DNA of 64,000 nt from Cymodocea nodosa (taxonomy: Eukaryota > Streptophyta > Magnoliopsida > Alismatales > Cymodoceaceae): positions 19,755,501 to 19,819,500 of the forward strand of contig JAZBRI010000003.1 of NCBI GenBank assembly GCA_036874045.1, in the 5' to 3' direction. This document shows, piece by piece, positions 9,987-22,700 of the stretch. The notes under the pieces were generated by a model. It had not been told where the DNA came from. It saw only the letters and a list, made by a program, of their open reading frames with translations, and ran no database searches. Positions within the stretch are counted from its first letter, which is position 1. Each line of letters opens with the position of its first letter. The translations under genes were made by a program, and so were the position numbers.

Positions 9987-12900
9987 ATGTCAACACCGGC
10001 TTTGAAAGTGGATAAGTTTAATGGCAAAAACAGTTTCACCCTTTGGCAAATAAAAATGAGGGCTTTGTTGAAGCAATAGGGCATTTGGACACCTTTAAAC
10101 AAGGAGTCGACTATGGATAAAAAATTTGTGGAATATGAACAACAAGAAGAAAAAGCTCACTCCACTATTTTATTATGCCTATCAAATGAGGTCATTATTG
10201 AAGTTGCTAATGAGACCATAGCTTCTAGGTTGTGGAACAAGTTGGAAACTCTGTACATGACAAAATCCCTTACTAATAAATTATTGCTCAAGCAGAGGTT
10301 GTTCTCTTTAAAAATGAAGGAAGGTATACCGTTGAAGCAACATTTGGATCAGTTAAATACTATTCTTATGGAACTACGCAACATTGGAGTGACTATTGAA
10401 GATGAGGATGCTGCTCTCATTTTACTAGTTTCACTTCCATTGTCATTTGAAAATTTTGTGCAGTCCTTTGTAGTTGGCAGAGACACTATCACATTAGAGG
10501 AAGTGAGGTCCAGTCTTCATTCAAGAGAACTCAGGCACATGGTTACACATAGGAGCAATGATGCAAGTGCATCTAGTTTATCCGTACATCAGGGAGATAG
10601 TAGGGGACGTCAACAGAAACAAAACAGCAATAACAGGTATAGAGGAAGGAGTAAATCTAGAGGCAAGTACTCTAAAGATACTTGCAATTATTGCAAAGAA
10701 AATGGACATTGGAAGGTAAATTGTCCTAAATTGAAATCCAAAGAGAGTGCGTCAGTAGCTGAAAAAGAAGATTCAACGTCTGAAGGTGATTTTTCTTTGA
10801 CTATTTGTTGTAGTGCATATACAGATCAGCATTGAATCTTAGACTGTGGAGCATCTCATCATATGACTCCCAATAGGGAGTATTTTTATACTTATCAGAC
10901 TATTGATGGAGGACAAGTTAGATTAGCCAATGATGATGTTTGTCTAAGAACTGGCATTGGTACAATTAGATTCAAGATGCATGATGGCACGGTGAGAATC
11001 CTTGAAGATGTATGGCATGTGCCCAAGCTGGGAAAAAGCTTGATATCCTTGATGGCACTTGATTCCAAGGGTTTCAAGTATTCAGGAGGAGGAGGTAAAC
11101 TATTAGTCTCAAAAGACTCATTGGTAGTGATGAAAGGAGTAAAAAATGGGTCTCTATACATTCTGCAAGGTTCTCTAGTTGTAGGAGATGCTGCTGCAGC
11201 TATGAGTGATCAGCAAACCACTTCTGCAATTTGGCACTCAAGAATGGGTCATCTAGGGCAGAGAGGAATGCAGAAACTCAGTAGTTTGGGCAGACTTAAT
11301 GGGCACAAATTCATTGATGTAGAATTGTGCAAACATTACATCTATGGAAAGCAAAAATGTGTGCAATTTGGAACAGCAGAGCATACCACTAAAGGGGCAT
11401 TAGATTATGTCCACGCAGATTGTTGGGGACCTTCTCAACAACCCTCTCTAGCAGGTTCCAGATATTTCCTTTCTATAGTGGATGACTATTCACATATGAC
11501 AAGGGTTTTCATTTTGAAACATAAAAGTGAGGCTTTCAAGAGCTTTAAGCAATGGAAGACTCAAGTTGAAAACCAAGTTGGGAGGAAGGTGAAATATTTG
11601 AGAACTAACAATGGTTTGGAATTTTGCTCTCATGAGTTTGACAACTTTTGTAAAGAAGTTGGTATCACAAGACACTACACAGTAAGAGGCACTTCACAAT
11701 AAAATGGAGTAGCAGAACGTCTGAACCGCACATTGTTGGAAAAAGCAAGGTGCATGCTTTCTCATGCCGGTTTAGAGAAGAAATTTTGGGCTGAGGCTGT
11801 GAACACAGCATCTTATCTTGTCAACAAATCTCCCTCCAGTGGTATAGGTGACAAGATACCTTATGAAGTGTGGATGAATAGGGCTGCAAATTACTCCAAA
11901 TTGAAGATTTTTGGTTGTACAGCATACTATCATGTAGATAATGGCAAGTTAGAATCACGTGCCAGAAAGGGCATTTTTGTTGGATATGGCATTGGAGTCA
12001 AAAGTTACAGAATCTTTGACAGTGAGACAAGAAAAGTAATTCACAGTCGTGATGTTATTTTTGATGAGGCCATTTTGATGCAAAATGGAGAGTTGCCAAT
12101 AGTGTCAGAAGAATCCAGCACTCCTGAACAGGTGGAGTTTGACTTATCACATCAGATTGTCCCAGAACAAAAAGCTTCAGATAAAGACCAGCATTTGGAC
12201 TCAGATGAAAATGCAGATCAACCTAAAGAGGAATCACAAGAGAGATGTGTTGCTAGAGACAGACCTAGAAGGGTTTCTCAACCACCGCAGAAGTATGGTT
12301 TTAGCAATATGATTGCTTTTGCCTTGCAGGCTGCAAGTGAGTTGGAGGAAGCTATTGATCCTCCAACATATGATGCTACTATGAAAGATTCAGATGTTGC
12401 TCATTGGATGGAAGCTATGCAAGAGGAGCTTCAGTCCCTTCAGAAAAATCAGACATGGGATTTAGTGAAGCGCCCAAAAGATAAGAATGTTGTAGATTGC
12501 AAGTGGGTGTTTAAAAGAAAAGTTGGAACACAAGGCAATATTGGGACACAATTCAAGGCAAGACTGGTGGCAAAAGGCTATTCTCAGTAGGAATACATTG
12601 ATTATAATGAAGTATTTGCACCAGTCGTCAGATACACGTCTATTAGAGTTCTTTTGGCCATTGTTGCAACAAAAGACTTAGAACTTGAACAACTTGACGT
12701 GAAAACAGCTTTTCTACATGGTGATTTAGAAGAAGAAATATGGATGGAACAACCAATTGGTTTTGCAAAGAAAGGGAGATTAGATTTGGTCTGCAAGCTT
12801 AAGAAGTCCTTGTATGGACTTAAGCAATCTCCAAGACAATGGTATAAAAGAGTTGATTCTTTTATTACCAAAGTTGGTTTTCTACGCAGCTCTTTTGACT

Positions 12901-13916
12901 CATGTGTGTATATCAAACACTTGAATCATGACACACATGTATACTTGCTCTTGTATGTTGATGATATCTTAATAGCATCCAAAGATATCAATGTTATACA
13001 GGATTTGAAGAATGCATTGAAGTCTGAATTTGCAATGAAAGACTTAGGAGATGCAGGCAAGATCCTAGGGATGGAGATACATCGTGATAGAAGTGCTAGA
13101 AAGCTGTTTCTCCATCAACACAGCTATGTACAGAAGATCTTGAATAGATTTGGAATGGCTTCTAGTAAAGCTATTGGAACACCCTATGACAGGAATCTCC
13201 GATTATCTTCAGCTATAACACCTCAAACACAATCAGAAAAGGAATACATGCAGCGCGTTCCTTACTCCCAGGCTGTTGGGAGCTTGATGTATGCAATGGT
13301 ATGTACTCGACCAGATTTGGCCTATCCTCTTAGTGTGGTAAGCAGATTTATGTCAAATCCAAGGAAGATCCATTGGCAGGCTTTAAAGAGGATTTTCAGA
13401 TACTTGAAAGGAACTCCAGATGTTGGACTGATATATGGTGTTAAACAAAGCTGCAATATGACAGGATATTCAGATTTAGACTTTGCTGGAGATGTTGATC
13501 AGAGAAAATCTTTAACAGGATATGTTTTTACAGTAGCAGGTTCAGTTGTCAGTTGGAAATCTACACTTCAGCCCACGGTTTCGCTCTCCACTACTGAGGC
13601 TGAGTACATGGCAATGACTGAAGCTGCAAAGGAAGGAATCTAGCTAAAAGGGCTACTAGGAGACTTTGGATTACAAGTCGACAGAGCTGATATCTTCTAC
13701 GACAGTCTCAGTGCTATTTGTTTGGCAAAAGACAATGTGTTTCATGATCGTACAAAACACATTGATGTCAGATATCACTTTCTTAGAAGTGAAGACAGAA
13801 TAAAGATTTTGAAAATCAACACCAAAGACAATCCAGCTGATATGTTCACAAAAGGGGTGATTGAGAGTAAGTTCAAGCATTGTCTTGACTTGCTCAACAT
13901 ATATGGATGTTGCTGA
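9987..13916 (+). pseudogene. Copia gag-pol region (fossil, about five breaks)
   Basis: Parts in order are: gag from about 9987 with a Tnt1-like start and a CCHC zinc knuckle (CNYCKENGHWKVNCP) near 10690; aspartic protease with a DCGASHHMT-like active site near 10845; the GAG-pre-integrase HxxxC region near 11230; the integrase core from about 11390; reverse transcriptase with YVDD near 12955; and RNase H with the AEYMA motif near 13600. The order protease-integrase-RT-RNase H is diagnostic of Ty1/Copia. Similarity to tobacco Tnt1 in gag and integrase places it in the Tork lineage. The frame is broken about five times, so no functional polyprotein is expected. Confidence 0.93.
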
Positions 13917-13930
13917 CCCTTCGTGGGTCA
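13914..13930 (+). other. Hairpin at the end of Copia pol (copy 2)
   Basis: TGACCC, a TTCGT loop and GGGTCA: the same 6-bp stem as at 4083-4099, again beginning at the end of pol. Retention in two diverged copies suggests it matters or is simply ancestral. Confidence 0.6.
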
Positions 13931-13985
13931 TTGTGATGGAGAGCTTTGCTCAAGGTGGAGATATAATTCAAGTCAAGATGGAGAT

Positions 13986-14225
13986 TGTTGAATATATGAC
14001 TTGAATTAGTGTAAGGGTATTTTGGTCATTTGACCAATTGTATTGTCCATACTATTTAAGCATAGACCTAGGGCACCCATGTGTGCTGCTGATTCCTTTT
14101 GTACTCCATTTGAATAAGGAAACCATATCCCTCTCCATCCGTGGACATACCCAAGTTGGGGAACCACGTAAATCTTGGTTTTGTGTGATTAGTTCCTATC
14201 GTTTTTCTTCTTCTCACGCACAACA
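13986..14225 (+). repeat. 3' LTR of the complete Copia element
   Basis: 240 bp, TGTTGAATATATGAC to CGCACAACA, preceded by the GATGGAGAT purine tract. It differs from the 5' LTR at six positions, all transitions. Confidence 0.92.
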
Positions 14226-15006
14226 ACTATCTCCCGAGAGATGATTCGATGTTTGGTGAAAATGTCTTTCCTTCTTATGACGTGATCACTCCTAATAGTA
14301 GTTGTCAATCACCTTGTTTTGCTCAGAATCAATCCAATATCTGAAAAATATCCTCACAGACCTCCGATAAATGATGATAATAGTGGTATTAGTGGAAGCT
14401 CAAGGAACGTCCAACACTTTTTATAGTGAGTGTGGTTCTCCCCCTCTTCTCTTTGTTCTTTCATCTTTCCTTTTATATTCTTTTCTCATAATAACTACTT
14501 CCACCTAAATCACTGGTTAGATTTTCTTCATTCGTATCAATGATGGTAATTACTTCTTCATTCCACGATTAAGATCATGGCATAGTTTATGCAACATAAT
14601 TTCCTTCACTTTTCCTCTAACTACTCACAATCGAACATTAGAAAATAATTGGTCCGTGAAGTTAATGTAACTAAATAAACTTACTATGTTGACTTATCTA
14701 TTAACTCAATGGACTAACCTCATTGAGTTACAACTTAACTTAACGAACTCATTCAGTTTTACAATTTAATAAAACAATTATATATATAACATTTAACACT
14801 TAATATATAAAAGAAGTAAGTTCTAATTTATTCTTAAATGATACTTAATTAACCACTAATTCCTCTAAATTATACACATTCTTTAATTAAGGCTTATAAT
14901 TATATAATTGTAATATAATGACTTAATTCTCATATGATAAGTTAAATAATATGTAATTAACCATTTATTAACCACTAATATTATGCATAATTTCATTCTA
15001 AATACA
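14226..15006 (-). repeat. Gypsy (Athila-like) LTR, family G, fragment
   Basis: It is the reverse complement of the LTR at 52539-53570. Shared landmarks are the GACCTCCGAT block (14362), TTCATTCGTATCAATGATGG (14530) and the terminal CATTCTAAATACA near 15000, matching the TGTTTAGAATG start at 52539. It contains the family's AACTCAATGGACTAAC-type motifs at 14695-14750. The complete Copia element sits at its left edge. Confidence 0.75.
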
Positions 15007-15980
15007 TAGTTAAGTGTTAACGATTTTTAAAAATTTGTATAATTATTATTAACATTTCAAGTTAGTTAAAGAATTATATTAAAAACTCATATAGTTATAG
15101 TTATCTACACGTGTTTTTAATATCTTAAGTTTTTTCCATGTACATTCATTTAAGAAAAGTCGAAGAGTTAAATAATTATTCAAGTTGTTACGTATAGATT
15201 AGATAATTATTCAAGTTTTATAAGTGACTAATGTAAAGTTAAGTTTTTTTGTTATAGTCATGTGTTTTATAGGTGGAAAACTCAAAGAATCATAAATAAG
15301 TGTTTGAATTTTTACAAATGTTAAGAGATAAGTGTTCGACTAAAATGACAACTTAAAAGATAAATTTTATAGTTATCTAAAAAAAGTATTCTTGATGGAT
15401 CTACGATAGGAGAATGTGAAAATTCAAAAAGAACATGGTGAACATGAATATTTCAAATTTGAAAAAAGACATAGGATCATGGAATTATGGATTAAGTAGA
15501 TGAATGTACTAAACGAGAAACTTTAATTCGATTACTATAAATAAAGAGTACAAGTTGTACTTTAGTCATCCCATCCAATATAGAGAAACCTCAGCAAATA
15601 CAAAGAAAAGAGTTATCTTAAAGCAATCTTAGATATTCCAAGTCAAGAATTAAAAAAATGAGTGATGAGATACAAAAGTAGAGCAAATTCAAGAAATTTC
15701 AAAAGATGCATGCAAAGCTCAGGTTTGAAAGTCAAATTCACTTAATATTAGAATAAGATCAATTATTTTTTGAGTGTTGATTTGTATAAGAGGAAATTTT
15801 ATATCAGAATCGACAAGTAGAGAATTTGTACTTAAAATTCTGTAAATTGTTACTTTTTCAATAAAGTTGTGATTTACAAAATTGGTGTGAATTTGTAGTT
15901 TCATTTTATTCGCTAGAAGTTTTAATTAACTTTCTAAAAACATAATTTATCTTCTCTCTTGTGATACTTAAAATCTTACA
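15007..15980 (+). repeat. Sirevirus LTR, family Y, 5'-truncated
   Basis: It aligns with the Y LTRs at 42644-43689 and 63053-64000 from about their first third onward. Shared features include AAAACTCATATAGTTA, TACACGTGT, GAAGAGTTAAATAATTATTC and the ending TCTCTTGTGATAC...CTTACA. The first part of the LTR is missing, and it joins the G fragment abruptly at about 15006. Confidence 0.7.
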
Positions 15981-16780
15981 AATAGATAGAAGTTGATACT
16001 AAAAATTGTTTAACAATTGATCTACAAGTTGTTTTACTAAATAGAATGAAAATATTGAAATGTAAAGCACATACAATTACCTTGATTTGGATCAAAACTA
16101 TTTATTAAAGACAAAGATATGATATGGAATTAAGTGTCTTTATAAAGTTAGCAACTTAAACATTATTGAATAGAATTCAAACAAACTAGTACAAAGTATT
16201 TATTTCCAAAATTCAAAATATAGGAAAAAAAACATTCTTTAAAGATGCATTTTATACCATGTTATCTAGGTTTATTGATTTTAATAGTTGAACTATTATT
16301 AGACTGAAATCTAAGCATATTACAATTAAAGATCTCCAACCTACCTTTGAACAAAATTTTTTCGGAGATTCGAGTTCATCAAATACACATCAAGTTAGTG
16401 TACATGTATTAATGTAGCAAATGAAGTCTCAACTAGATAAATTACAGTTTGACATTAAAGAATTGAAAAAACAATAGTAGTTTGTAAAATGATAAATCTT
16501 TTTCTCTTGTTTTGTATTTTACTATTCTTTTGAAACTAATTATATAAGTAGCTTAACATTGTTGTTTTGATCGATTTGTGTATATACTTTTTTAATAATG
16601 ACAAAAGAGGGGAGATACACTATGTAAAAATTAAAATTTATTTCTTTTTGTGCTTACACAATATGCCTACTAGATTAAATATGTATACTTTAATATTTTA
16701 TGCTGAAATTTAAGATGTAATGAGATAGTTTCAAGAATGCATTAAATTTAAATTTTTTATTACATTTTATCATTATCAAA
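15981..16780 (+). pseudogene. Remnant of a Sirevirus third ORF
   Basis: Short translated stretches resemble the third-ORF proteins at 46400-47150 and 60207-62763. The stretches KTIY, YKVFISKI, KKTFFKDAF and FIDF correspond in order to KTIY, YKVFISKL, KKNLFYGDL and GIDF of the 46.7-kb ORF. The remnant is heavily broken. A polypurine-like AAAGAGGGGAGATAC near 16605 and a second one at 16780 mark the approach to an LTR. Confidence 0.5.
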
Positions 16781-16791
16781 AAGAGAAAAAT

Positions 16792-17300
16792 TGTTAAGGA
16801 TTGTATTTTTATTTTAATGATAATGATTTATTTATTTATTTATGTTTTCAAATTAAAGCAAAAGAAGTCTTACATATAAGTGCATGACAAAATTTCACAA
16901 GTGCAAACTCAATAGAATAAGTTTATAATGTTTGTGTAAATTCTTGTGATGTTTACGTAAACTTAACAAAGTTAGGACATTTATATTTAAACATCATGTA
17001 AACTCTACGATGGTTTATGAGGTTTATATAAATTCAACAAAATTAATTCATTGTGTTTAGATATGTAACATTCATAAAGAATTTGTGATATTCATATAAA
17101 TCTAATGAAATTAGTTCGTTATGTTCAGACATATAAATTTCATGAAGTACTCATGATGTGGTTATGTGAACTCAATAAAGTTAATATTATATGCACATGA
17201 ACGTTAATACATTAGAAAGATAACAAGTCCAAACATAACAAAGTAATTTCATTATATTTGAACAAACTCTACGGGCGTAATATTATATTCATTATTATAA
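16792..17300 (+). repeat. LTR-like sequence, start only
   Basis: It begins TGTTAAGGATTG after a CATTATCAAAAAGAG purine tract, just as Y LTRs begin TGTTAGGAATTTTG after CATCATCAAAAAGAG. The rest carries repeated TTTAGATATGTAACATTCAT-like units not seen in the Y copies. It is therefore a diverged or different Sirevirus LTR. No clear 3' end is seen before the CML gene. Confidence 0.45.
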
Positions 17301-17742
17301 AGCCTTGTTCGGAGATTTCAAAGATCAAATTCACCTACCAAAGTTTCTAATGGCTATAGCAGTGATATTCACAAAATCCATTTGTTTCCCGTCCCTACAC
17401 TAAACATGATAGTTCTAAAGTTCTCTCTAGACCGTCTAGAAAATGTAACAGACCCAAAAAGCGTTTCATCAACTATTACAGGATCTCGTCCTGAAAAAGA
17501 CCAACGAAAAGATGTCATACCGTGTTGAATTCAAACATTCGTGTTATATGAGAATCCGAAAACCAAAATAAAATGCAAACAACATAATTCGAAGTTCATC
17601 CGTATCCCACATGACATCAAACTACAGTGAGAGTCGCCAAGAAAAAAGCGCAATCTTTCCCCCAATTAAAAAACTAAATTCCACCAAATCGTAATCGACG
17701 GGAGAGAAAGAGAGCACACACCAGAGCCTTAGCGGCGCGAAT

Positions 17743-18185
17743 TCACTTGGCCACCATCCGCTGGATGAAATCTTCGTACTTGATTGTCCCATCCTTCCCA
17801 ACGTCCACTTCGCGAATCCACTCGTCGAACTCAGCAGCTTCGAGCTTCTCTCCGATGCTAGTGAGGACATGGCGGAGCTCGGAGACAGAGACGGTGCCGG
17901 TGGAGTCCTTGTCGAGGACACGGAAAGCGTCACGGAGCTGGCGATCGAAGGGCTCGGGGTTGAGGTGCTTCTTCATGAGGTCGAGGAAGCGGGGAAAGTC
18001 GAAGGGGGCAGTGAGGTTCTCGGCGGCGGCGATCTCCTTCAGGTGCGCCTGGGTCGGGTTGCCGCCGAGAGACCGCATGAGGATCCCGAGCTCGGAGGCA
18101 GCAATCTTCCCGTCCCCGTCGGTGTCGAAGAGGGTGAAGGCCTCCCTCATCGATGCGATCTGGTCGTCGCTCATTTCCCTGCCCA

Positions 18186-18186
<1 letters not shown>
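17743..18186 (-). CDS. CML13/14-like: Calmodulin-like EF-hand protein, CML13/CML14 type
   Basis: This is a single-exon gene for a 147-aa acidic calcium-sensor protein, close to the 148 aa of Arabidopsis CML13, whose sequence it follows nearly throughout (DDQ...[50 protein letters not shown]). EF1 (loop residues 21-32, D-D-D-K-E) is canonical. EF2 has lost its loop. EF3 (92-103) keeps D, D and the final E. EF4 (128-139) has Gly at position 3 and Asp at position 12, so it probably binds Ca2+ poorly if at all. Family knowledge: CML13/14 have few working EF hands and are reported to bind IQ motifs of myosins, CAMTAs and IQD proteins, acting in the cytosol and nucleus. The start is the only Met upstream of EF1 that gives the family N-terminus, and it follows a long GA repeat. 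The coding GC is far above the flanks. It appears intact. Confidence 0.95.

Positions 18187-18255
<69 letters not shown>
18187..18255 (-). promoter_or_regulatory. (GA)n leader tract and (TA)n tract directly upstream of the CML gene
   Basis: Read on the gene's strand, a TA repeat (18255-18239) is followed by about 52 bp of GA repeat with one AA interruption, ending at the ATG. The TA stretch could serve as TATA region, and the GA tract would then lie in the 5' UTR. GA tracts are known targets of plant BPC (GAGA-binding) factors. Transcription start is not visible, so the division is an inference. Confidence 0.55.
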
Positions 18256-19560
18256 ATCTCTCGAGATTGGGCGAAAATGAGAACTGAGAAGAGAGCGTGG
18301 GCAAAAAAAATAAAATATAGATTAACTACTTATATAATTATCTTTATTTAAAAAAATAAAATATGCAAAAAAAATGCGGACACCAGGCGGGAAATAATTT
18401 CATATAGTTTCCTATAACGTCATTTTCGCCTTTTTTTTTATAAGATCTTCAAATAAATAATAATAATTAATCTACCTTTACTAAAATTTTATTTAATATT
18501 AGTTCCATCGTAGGGAAGTTTTCCCGAAAAGGTTGATACAATTATTAATCATTAATACAAAATTCAACAATTCCAATTTTTTGGGTTTTATTTAATTCAA
18601 GTGAATATTATACCATACTTTTTAGATATATAATTAAAATACATAGATTAAGGAAGATGCCTACAATATGAAAGTTGAGGTCGTCATTTTTATTAGGAAC
18701 AAAAAGTGACGATTTTTATTTTATTCAGAAGCAAGTTCGATAAAAAAATTATTTATCATGAATAAAATTTAATAATTGAAAATAAGTAACACATTTAGGG
18801 GATGTTTTTAAAAATAACTAAAATTTATTTAAAAATAAAATCTAATTAGTTAATTTATAGTGTGTGTGTGTGTGTATCAAAACTTCAATTTAATATGATG
18901 TATATTCATTATTATATTTTATTTAAAAATTAAATTTACCAAAATTGAGTGAATCTTAAAATCTTTATACAAAGGAACATTAATTATTTAAGATATGTAT
19001 AGAATTTTCTATTAAAATAGTGTAGTTTTGGCATTACAATGACCATAGTGATGTGAAAAATTTACAAAAATGTTACTGTTGCCATCCTTCATCATTTTTC
19101 TTGGTGTTGCAATCCTTCGGTCATCAGAATTAAATGATTTGAGTGACCAAGATTATTTAGATCTCGATAAATTGAATGGGAACCTTATTTTCTAGAGCAT
19201 GGAGAGAGGTGTAACGGTGAAGAAAAAAATTCTTCTGGCCATAGCTCCTTCAGGTTCCAATAAGATGGAAGTTATATCTTAGAAAGTCTGTCAGTTGAAA
19301 CTTTTATCCTGGGAGCTCTCAGCGGCAATGGATACTGGGGATAAGCTTGGATCTGAGAGCAATGGAGTCACCCCAATAAAGGCTCAGGTTTCTTGATGAC
19401 AAATGAGAAAGTGGAGATGGATAACACAAGCATTGTCCACTCTCCCATACTTCATTACCCTTTAACAGGGGTATGGTGGGAGCACGAAAAAAAAAGGCTA
19501 GAATCACATCTCCCACTATTAAGATAGGGTTAGAAACACAAAATTCATGATTCATAAGGA
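18256..19560. other. Intergenic region between the CML gene and the 3' end of IBA57
   Basis: AT-rich, with a (TG)7 microsatellite at 18861-18875. It holds the upstream region of the CML gene and the downstream region of IBA57. The stretch at 19200-19560 is less AT-rich and reads open for 78 codons on the minus strand, but I recognise no domain and do not call a gene. Confidence 0.5.
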
Positions 19561-19710
19561 AAGCATAGATAAAAAAGACTCATTGTCACACCTATGCATA
19601 CTCCGAGTTGGGATTTCCACCACCAGCAATGATCAATTTCCTGTACATGAACTACAACGGATGGTTCCTGATTCTGTAGTCTCACCATGAACTTAGCAAC
19701 AGCCAACTCT

Positions 19711-22700
19711 TTATGCAACAGCAGTCTCCTCGCGAAACACCAACCATTCAGCAGGCCACCACTCTGGCCTGGTAACCTTGACTTTGAGATCAGGCCGATC
19801 CTGGATGCTTAAGGATGCTTTGAAAGCATCATCTAGTCGTAAGACACCCATGCCAGTAGAACCAAGAGCAGTAGTCACAATCCCAATTTTCTTGCTTGAT
19901 TTTGTCTCCACGACCTCCGCACCAGGAGCTACCTTCTGCTCGATCTCTAAAAAGAGAACAAGGAACAATAACTAAAGATCTTGCTACAAATAATAGTCTG
20001 GAAATAAGTTCAAAAGAGGCATCATACCTGATCCACTGTCATTTGTGAACTTCAAAGGGACCAACCGCTTGCGAATGACACCACGGTGATGTGTACGAGC
20101 CACAAACTCTTGGCCGAGATAGCATCCCTTATCAAAGCTGATTGCATTCAGCCCAGTAAGATTATATTCAAATGGTATTGCATATCCTGCAGGAGGATGG
20201 CATGGCAAAAGAATCATATGCAAAACTGTAGACACTTCTGGAAAGAAAATCTGATATATGAACCATAATTTTTGTTGGTGCAACATCCCAATAAAATTAG
20301 CAAAGGTTTGATAGAGATAAACCGATACCGCAGTTTCTGCCCATTCATGACTGGATTGGCTTGTATTTGCTCGATAGAAGATTTGATATGGCTCATCAAA
20401 TGTGACAGATGTTTGGGCAAGTTGCACTACTAATACTGATGCAAACATTTTACAACTTTCAAACTGAACTCAACCAAAGTAAGCTTGGTAATAAATTCTT
20501 AAGAAACAAGATTCCTTATAAAGATTTTCACTCCAAGCAATTTCATTACCAAAGTTAGAATCCATTGATTTCTCATTATATTAGCATTCATTCATCTTAA
20601 TATCAGCATTTCCGCAATATTAATTTTGGGCACGTGCTTATTATGTTTAACAGTTCAGCATTCAGTGCCATAAAGTATAACTAAATAAATAGATAACTAT
20701 AAACACAATAAAATTTTTATTTAAATTAAACAAGTATTGATCCTTGACAACCAGCTGTAAAAACCTGTCAATCCTTTAAGAATATGAATCCTAAACAAGT
20801 ATTGTTTGTCAATCACAAACTTGACTTCTGTTAAATTTTAATAATTGATTTTTAACTCAAAAAATCTTAACAAATAGAACTCAGATTAGATACAAATTTG
20901 AATCCATAGTATATTATACCATGCATTGACCATTCATATAATTATTATTGTTATTTTTGAAAAACAATTATTAAATATATTAGGTACCTATAGGAAAAGA
21001 AATCCTGTAAGCACCTACAGTTGCATTTTTCTGATAAAATAAACAAGGAACCATGTGGACAACGTTGCCTTATACCTGCAAAACCAATTAACAAACTTAT
21101 TTTCTTGGCTTCCAAAGTAATTTTTGTTACAGCATATTATTTACATAATAGTTAAGTCATAGGTTTGCTGAAATGCCCTTTTTTTTGCTTCTCGTGTGAT
21201 CTTAGATATTGGTGCCATTGTATCAAGAAACGTATATACACAATCAAAGATAACATGCAATCATTTACCAGCATGCATAGAATTTCTACTGTAATTTGAG
21301 TTTTGATTGGGCCTCTTCTCAAATTTAAAGAAGAATGTTTTGCAGAATACCATTACTACATTCTAGAAATCCTCTAATTTTTCAGCAATAACTAAGATGA
21401 ACATAGTTTCCTATTTTTTGATACAGAATTACCTTGACGAGCTAACAGCAGAAAATTAGAGGAGAGAGGACTCATTAGATAATACTAAAAAACATCATAT
21501 TTCTCCATGAATCTGCTTGGTAAAATTTATAAATTACAGAGTAGCTATTCAGTATATTAGGGTTCTTCTTATATTATACATTCTACCAGTAATAAATAAT
21601 AACTTGTTGACAAAGATGGCTGCAGGAGCAAAAGTACCACATGTTTGACCTAAAACTTCATTATAGTTCTCACTCACCTAAGATGGTTGTGTACAAAATA
21701 CAAAATCACCTAATATCTAGCTTCTCTAAAACCCTTGTGAGAATAAATTCAAAAGAGTAATTGAGTTCTCATTTCCTGAACAAACTCAAATAATGTCAAA
21801 ATCAGTTTGTATGAAACTTTAAATTCTATCAGATAGGATATATGATATAAGAATCCAACAGAAAAGCAAAGAAGAGAAACAAACCATACCTTTTGGAATC
21901 TCATCTGAACCCTCTGCTATTCCCCTCTCTAATCTCCATAGAAGATAATGCTGTTCATCCATTTCCTTGTCAGATTCAACCAGAGGTGCTGCATAAGAAT
22001 AACAAAAACAAGAAAATACTCATTAAATCAGAAGATCCATGTTGGGCACACGTCCTCAAGTGAAACATGACACCTTAATGTTAGATTGTGAATGTCTTAC
22101 GGATTGTTTCTGATGGAAAGATTCCCCTAAATCCTAGACAATTCAGCCTAGGATCTTTGTGCCAGCACCAACCAATGTTATTTGATTGGGCAGAAGAAAC
22201 AGCGGCACAATCAGTTCTCCCTCCCCAGACAGCTGCTGCATCAGGCTCTTGTACTGAAGAGGAATGAACAGCAGCATTACCACCAAAACGTTGCCAACAT
22301 GAAAATTCTCCTGTCACATTCTCTATCTCAACTTTGGATCTCAATCGGTATCTATTATGTCAATAAATAATAGTTCCTCAGGGCAAATTCACACTATAGT
22401 GATATTTGAAGACAACTAGCAAAGCAATATTTTATAACAATTCTCAAGTAACACAGAACAAAAGTTTTAAATTACATGTGTAGATAGAGATTTTAGTCAA
22501 AGTAAAAAAGGTCATATGTAAAAGAGTGAACTAATCTATACCCAGACTTTCAATCACTCGACAATAATAACATCATTTCCTGGAACTCCAGTCCCTTCTC
22601 GGTGATTCGGGTGAAGCAAACGCCATATAAAAAAACTCAATTGCATTGTCTCAATAGCGACCATGTTATTGTATAAGGTGAATCTAGCGAACAAAATACT

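Larger units (their letters stand above)
9037..14225 (+). mobile_element. Ty1/Copia (Tork lineage, Tnt1-like), structurally complete, coding region broken
   Basis: It has two 240-bp LTRs (9037-9276 and 13986-14225), an initiator-Met-type primer site, a long leader with a GC-rich minisatellite, one gag-pol region and a purine tract before the 3' LTR. ACTAT target duplications flank it at 9032-9036 and 14226-14230. By eye the LTRs differ at six positions, all transitions (about 2.5%). At an assumed 1.3e-8 substitutions per site per year this gives roughly one million years. The coding region has about five breaks. The insertion target is a minus-strand G-family Gypsy LTR. Confidence 0.95.

Noticed and set aside
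17747-18351. Open frames on the plus strand across the CML gene (160-169 codons)
   Set aside because: They are antisense shadows of the GC-rich CML exon and its GA/TA repeats. The minus-strand frame is a clear EF-hand protein.
19319-19555. 78-codon open frame on the minus strand between the two host genes
   Set aside because: No recognisable domain, no splice or promoter context, and it sits where IBA57 downstream sequence is expected.
20187-21889. Separate gene inside the 1.7-kb third intron of IBA57
   Set aside because: AT-rich, no long frame or domain on either strand. The single longer minus-strand frame there is exon 4 running into the intron.
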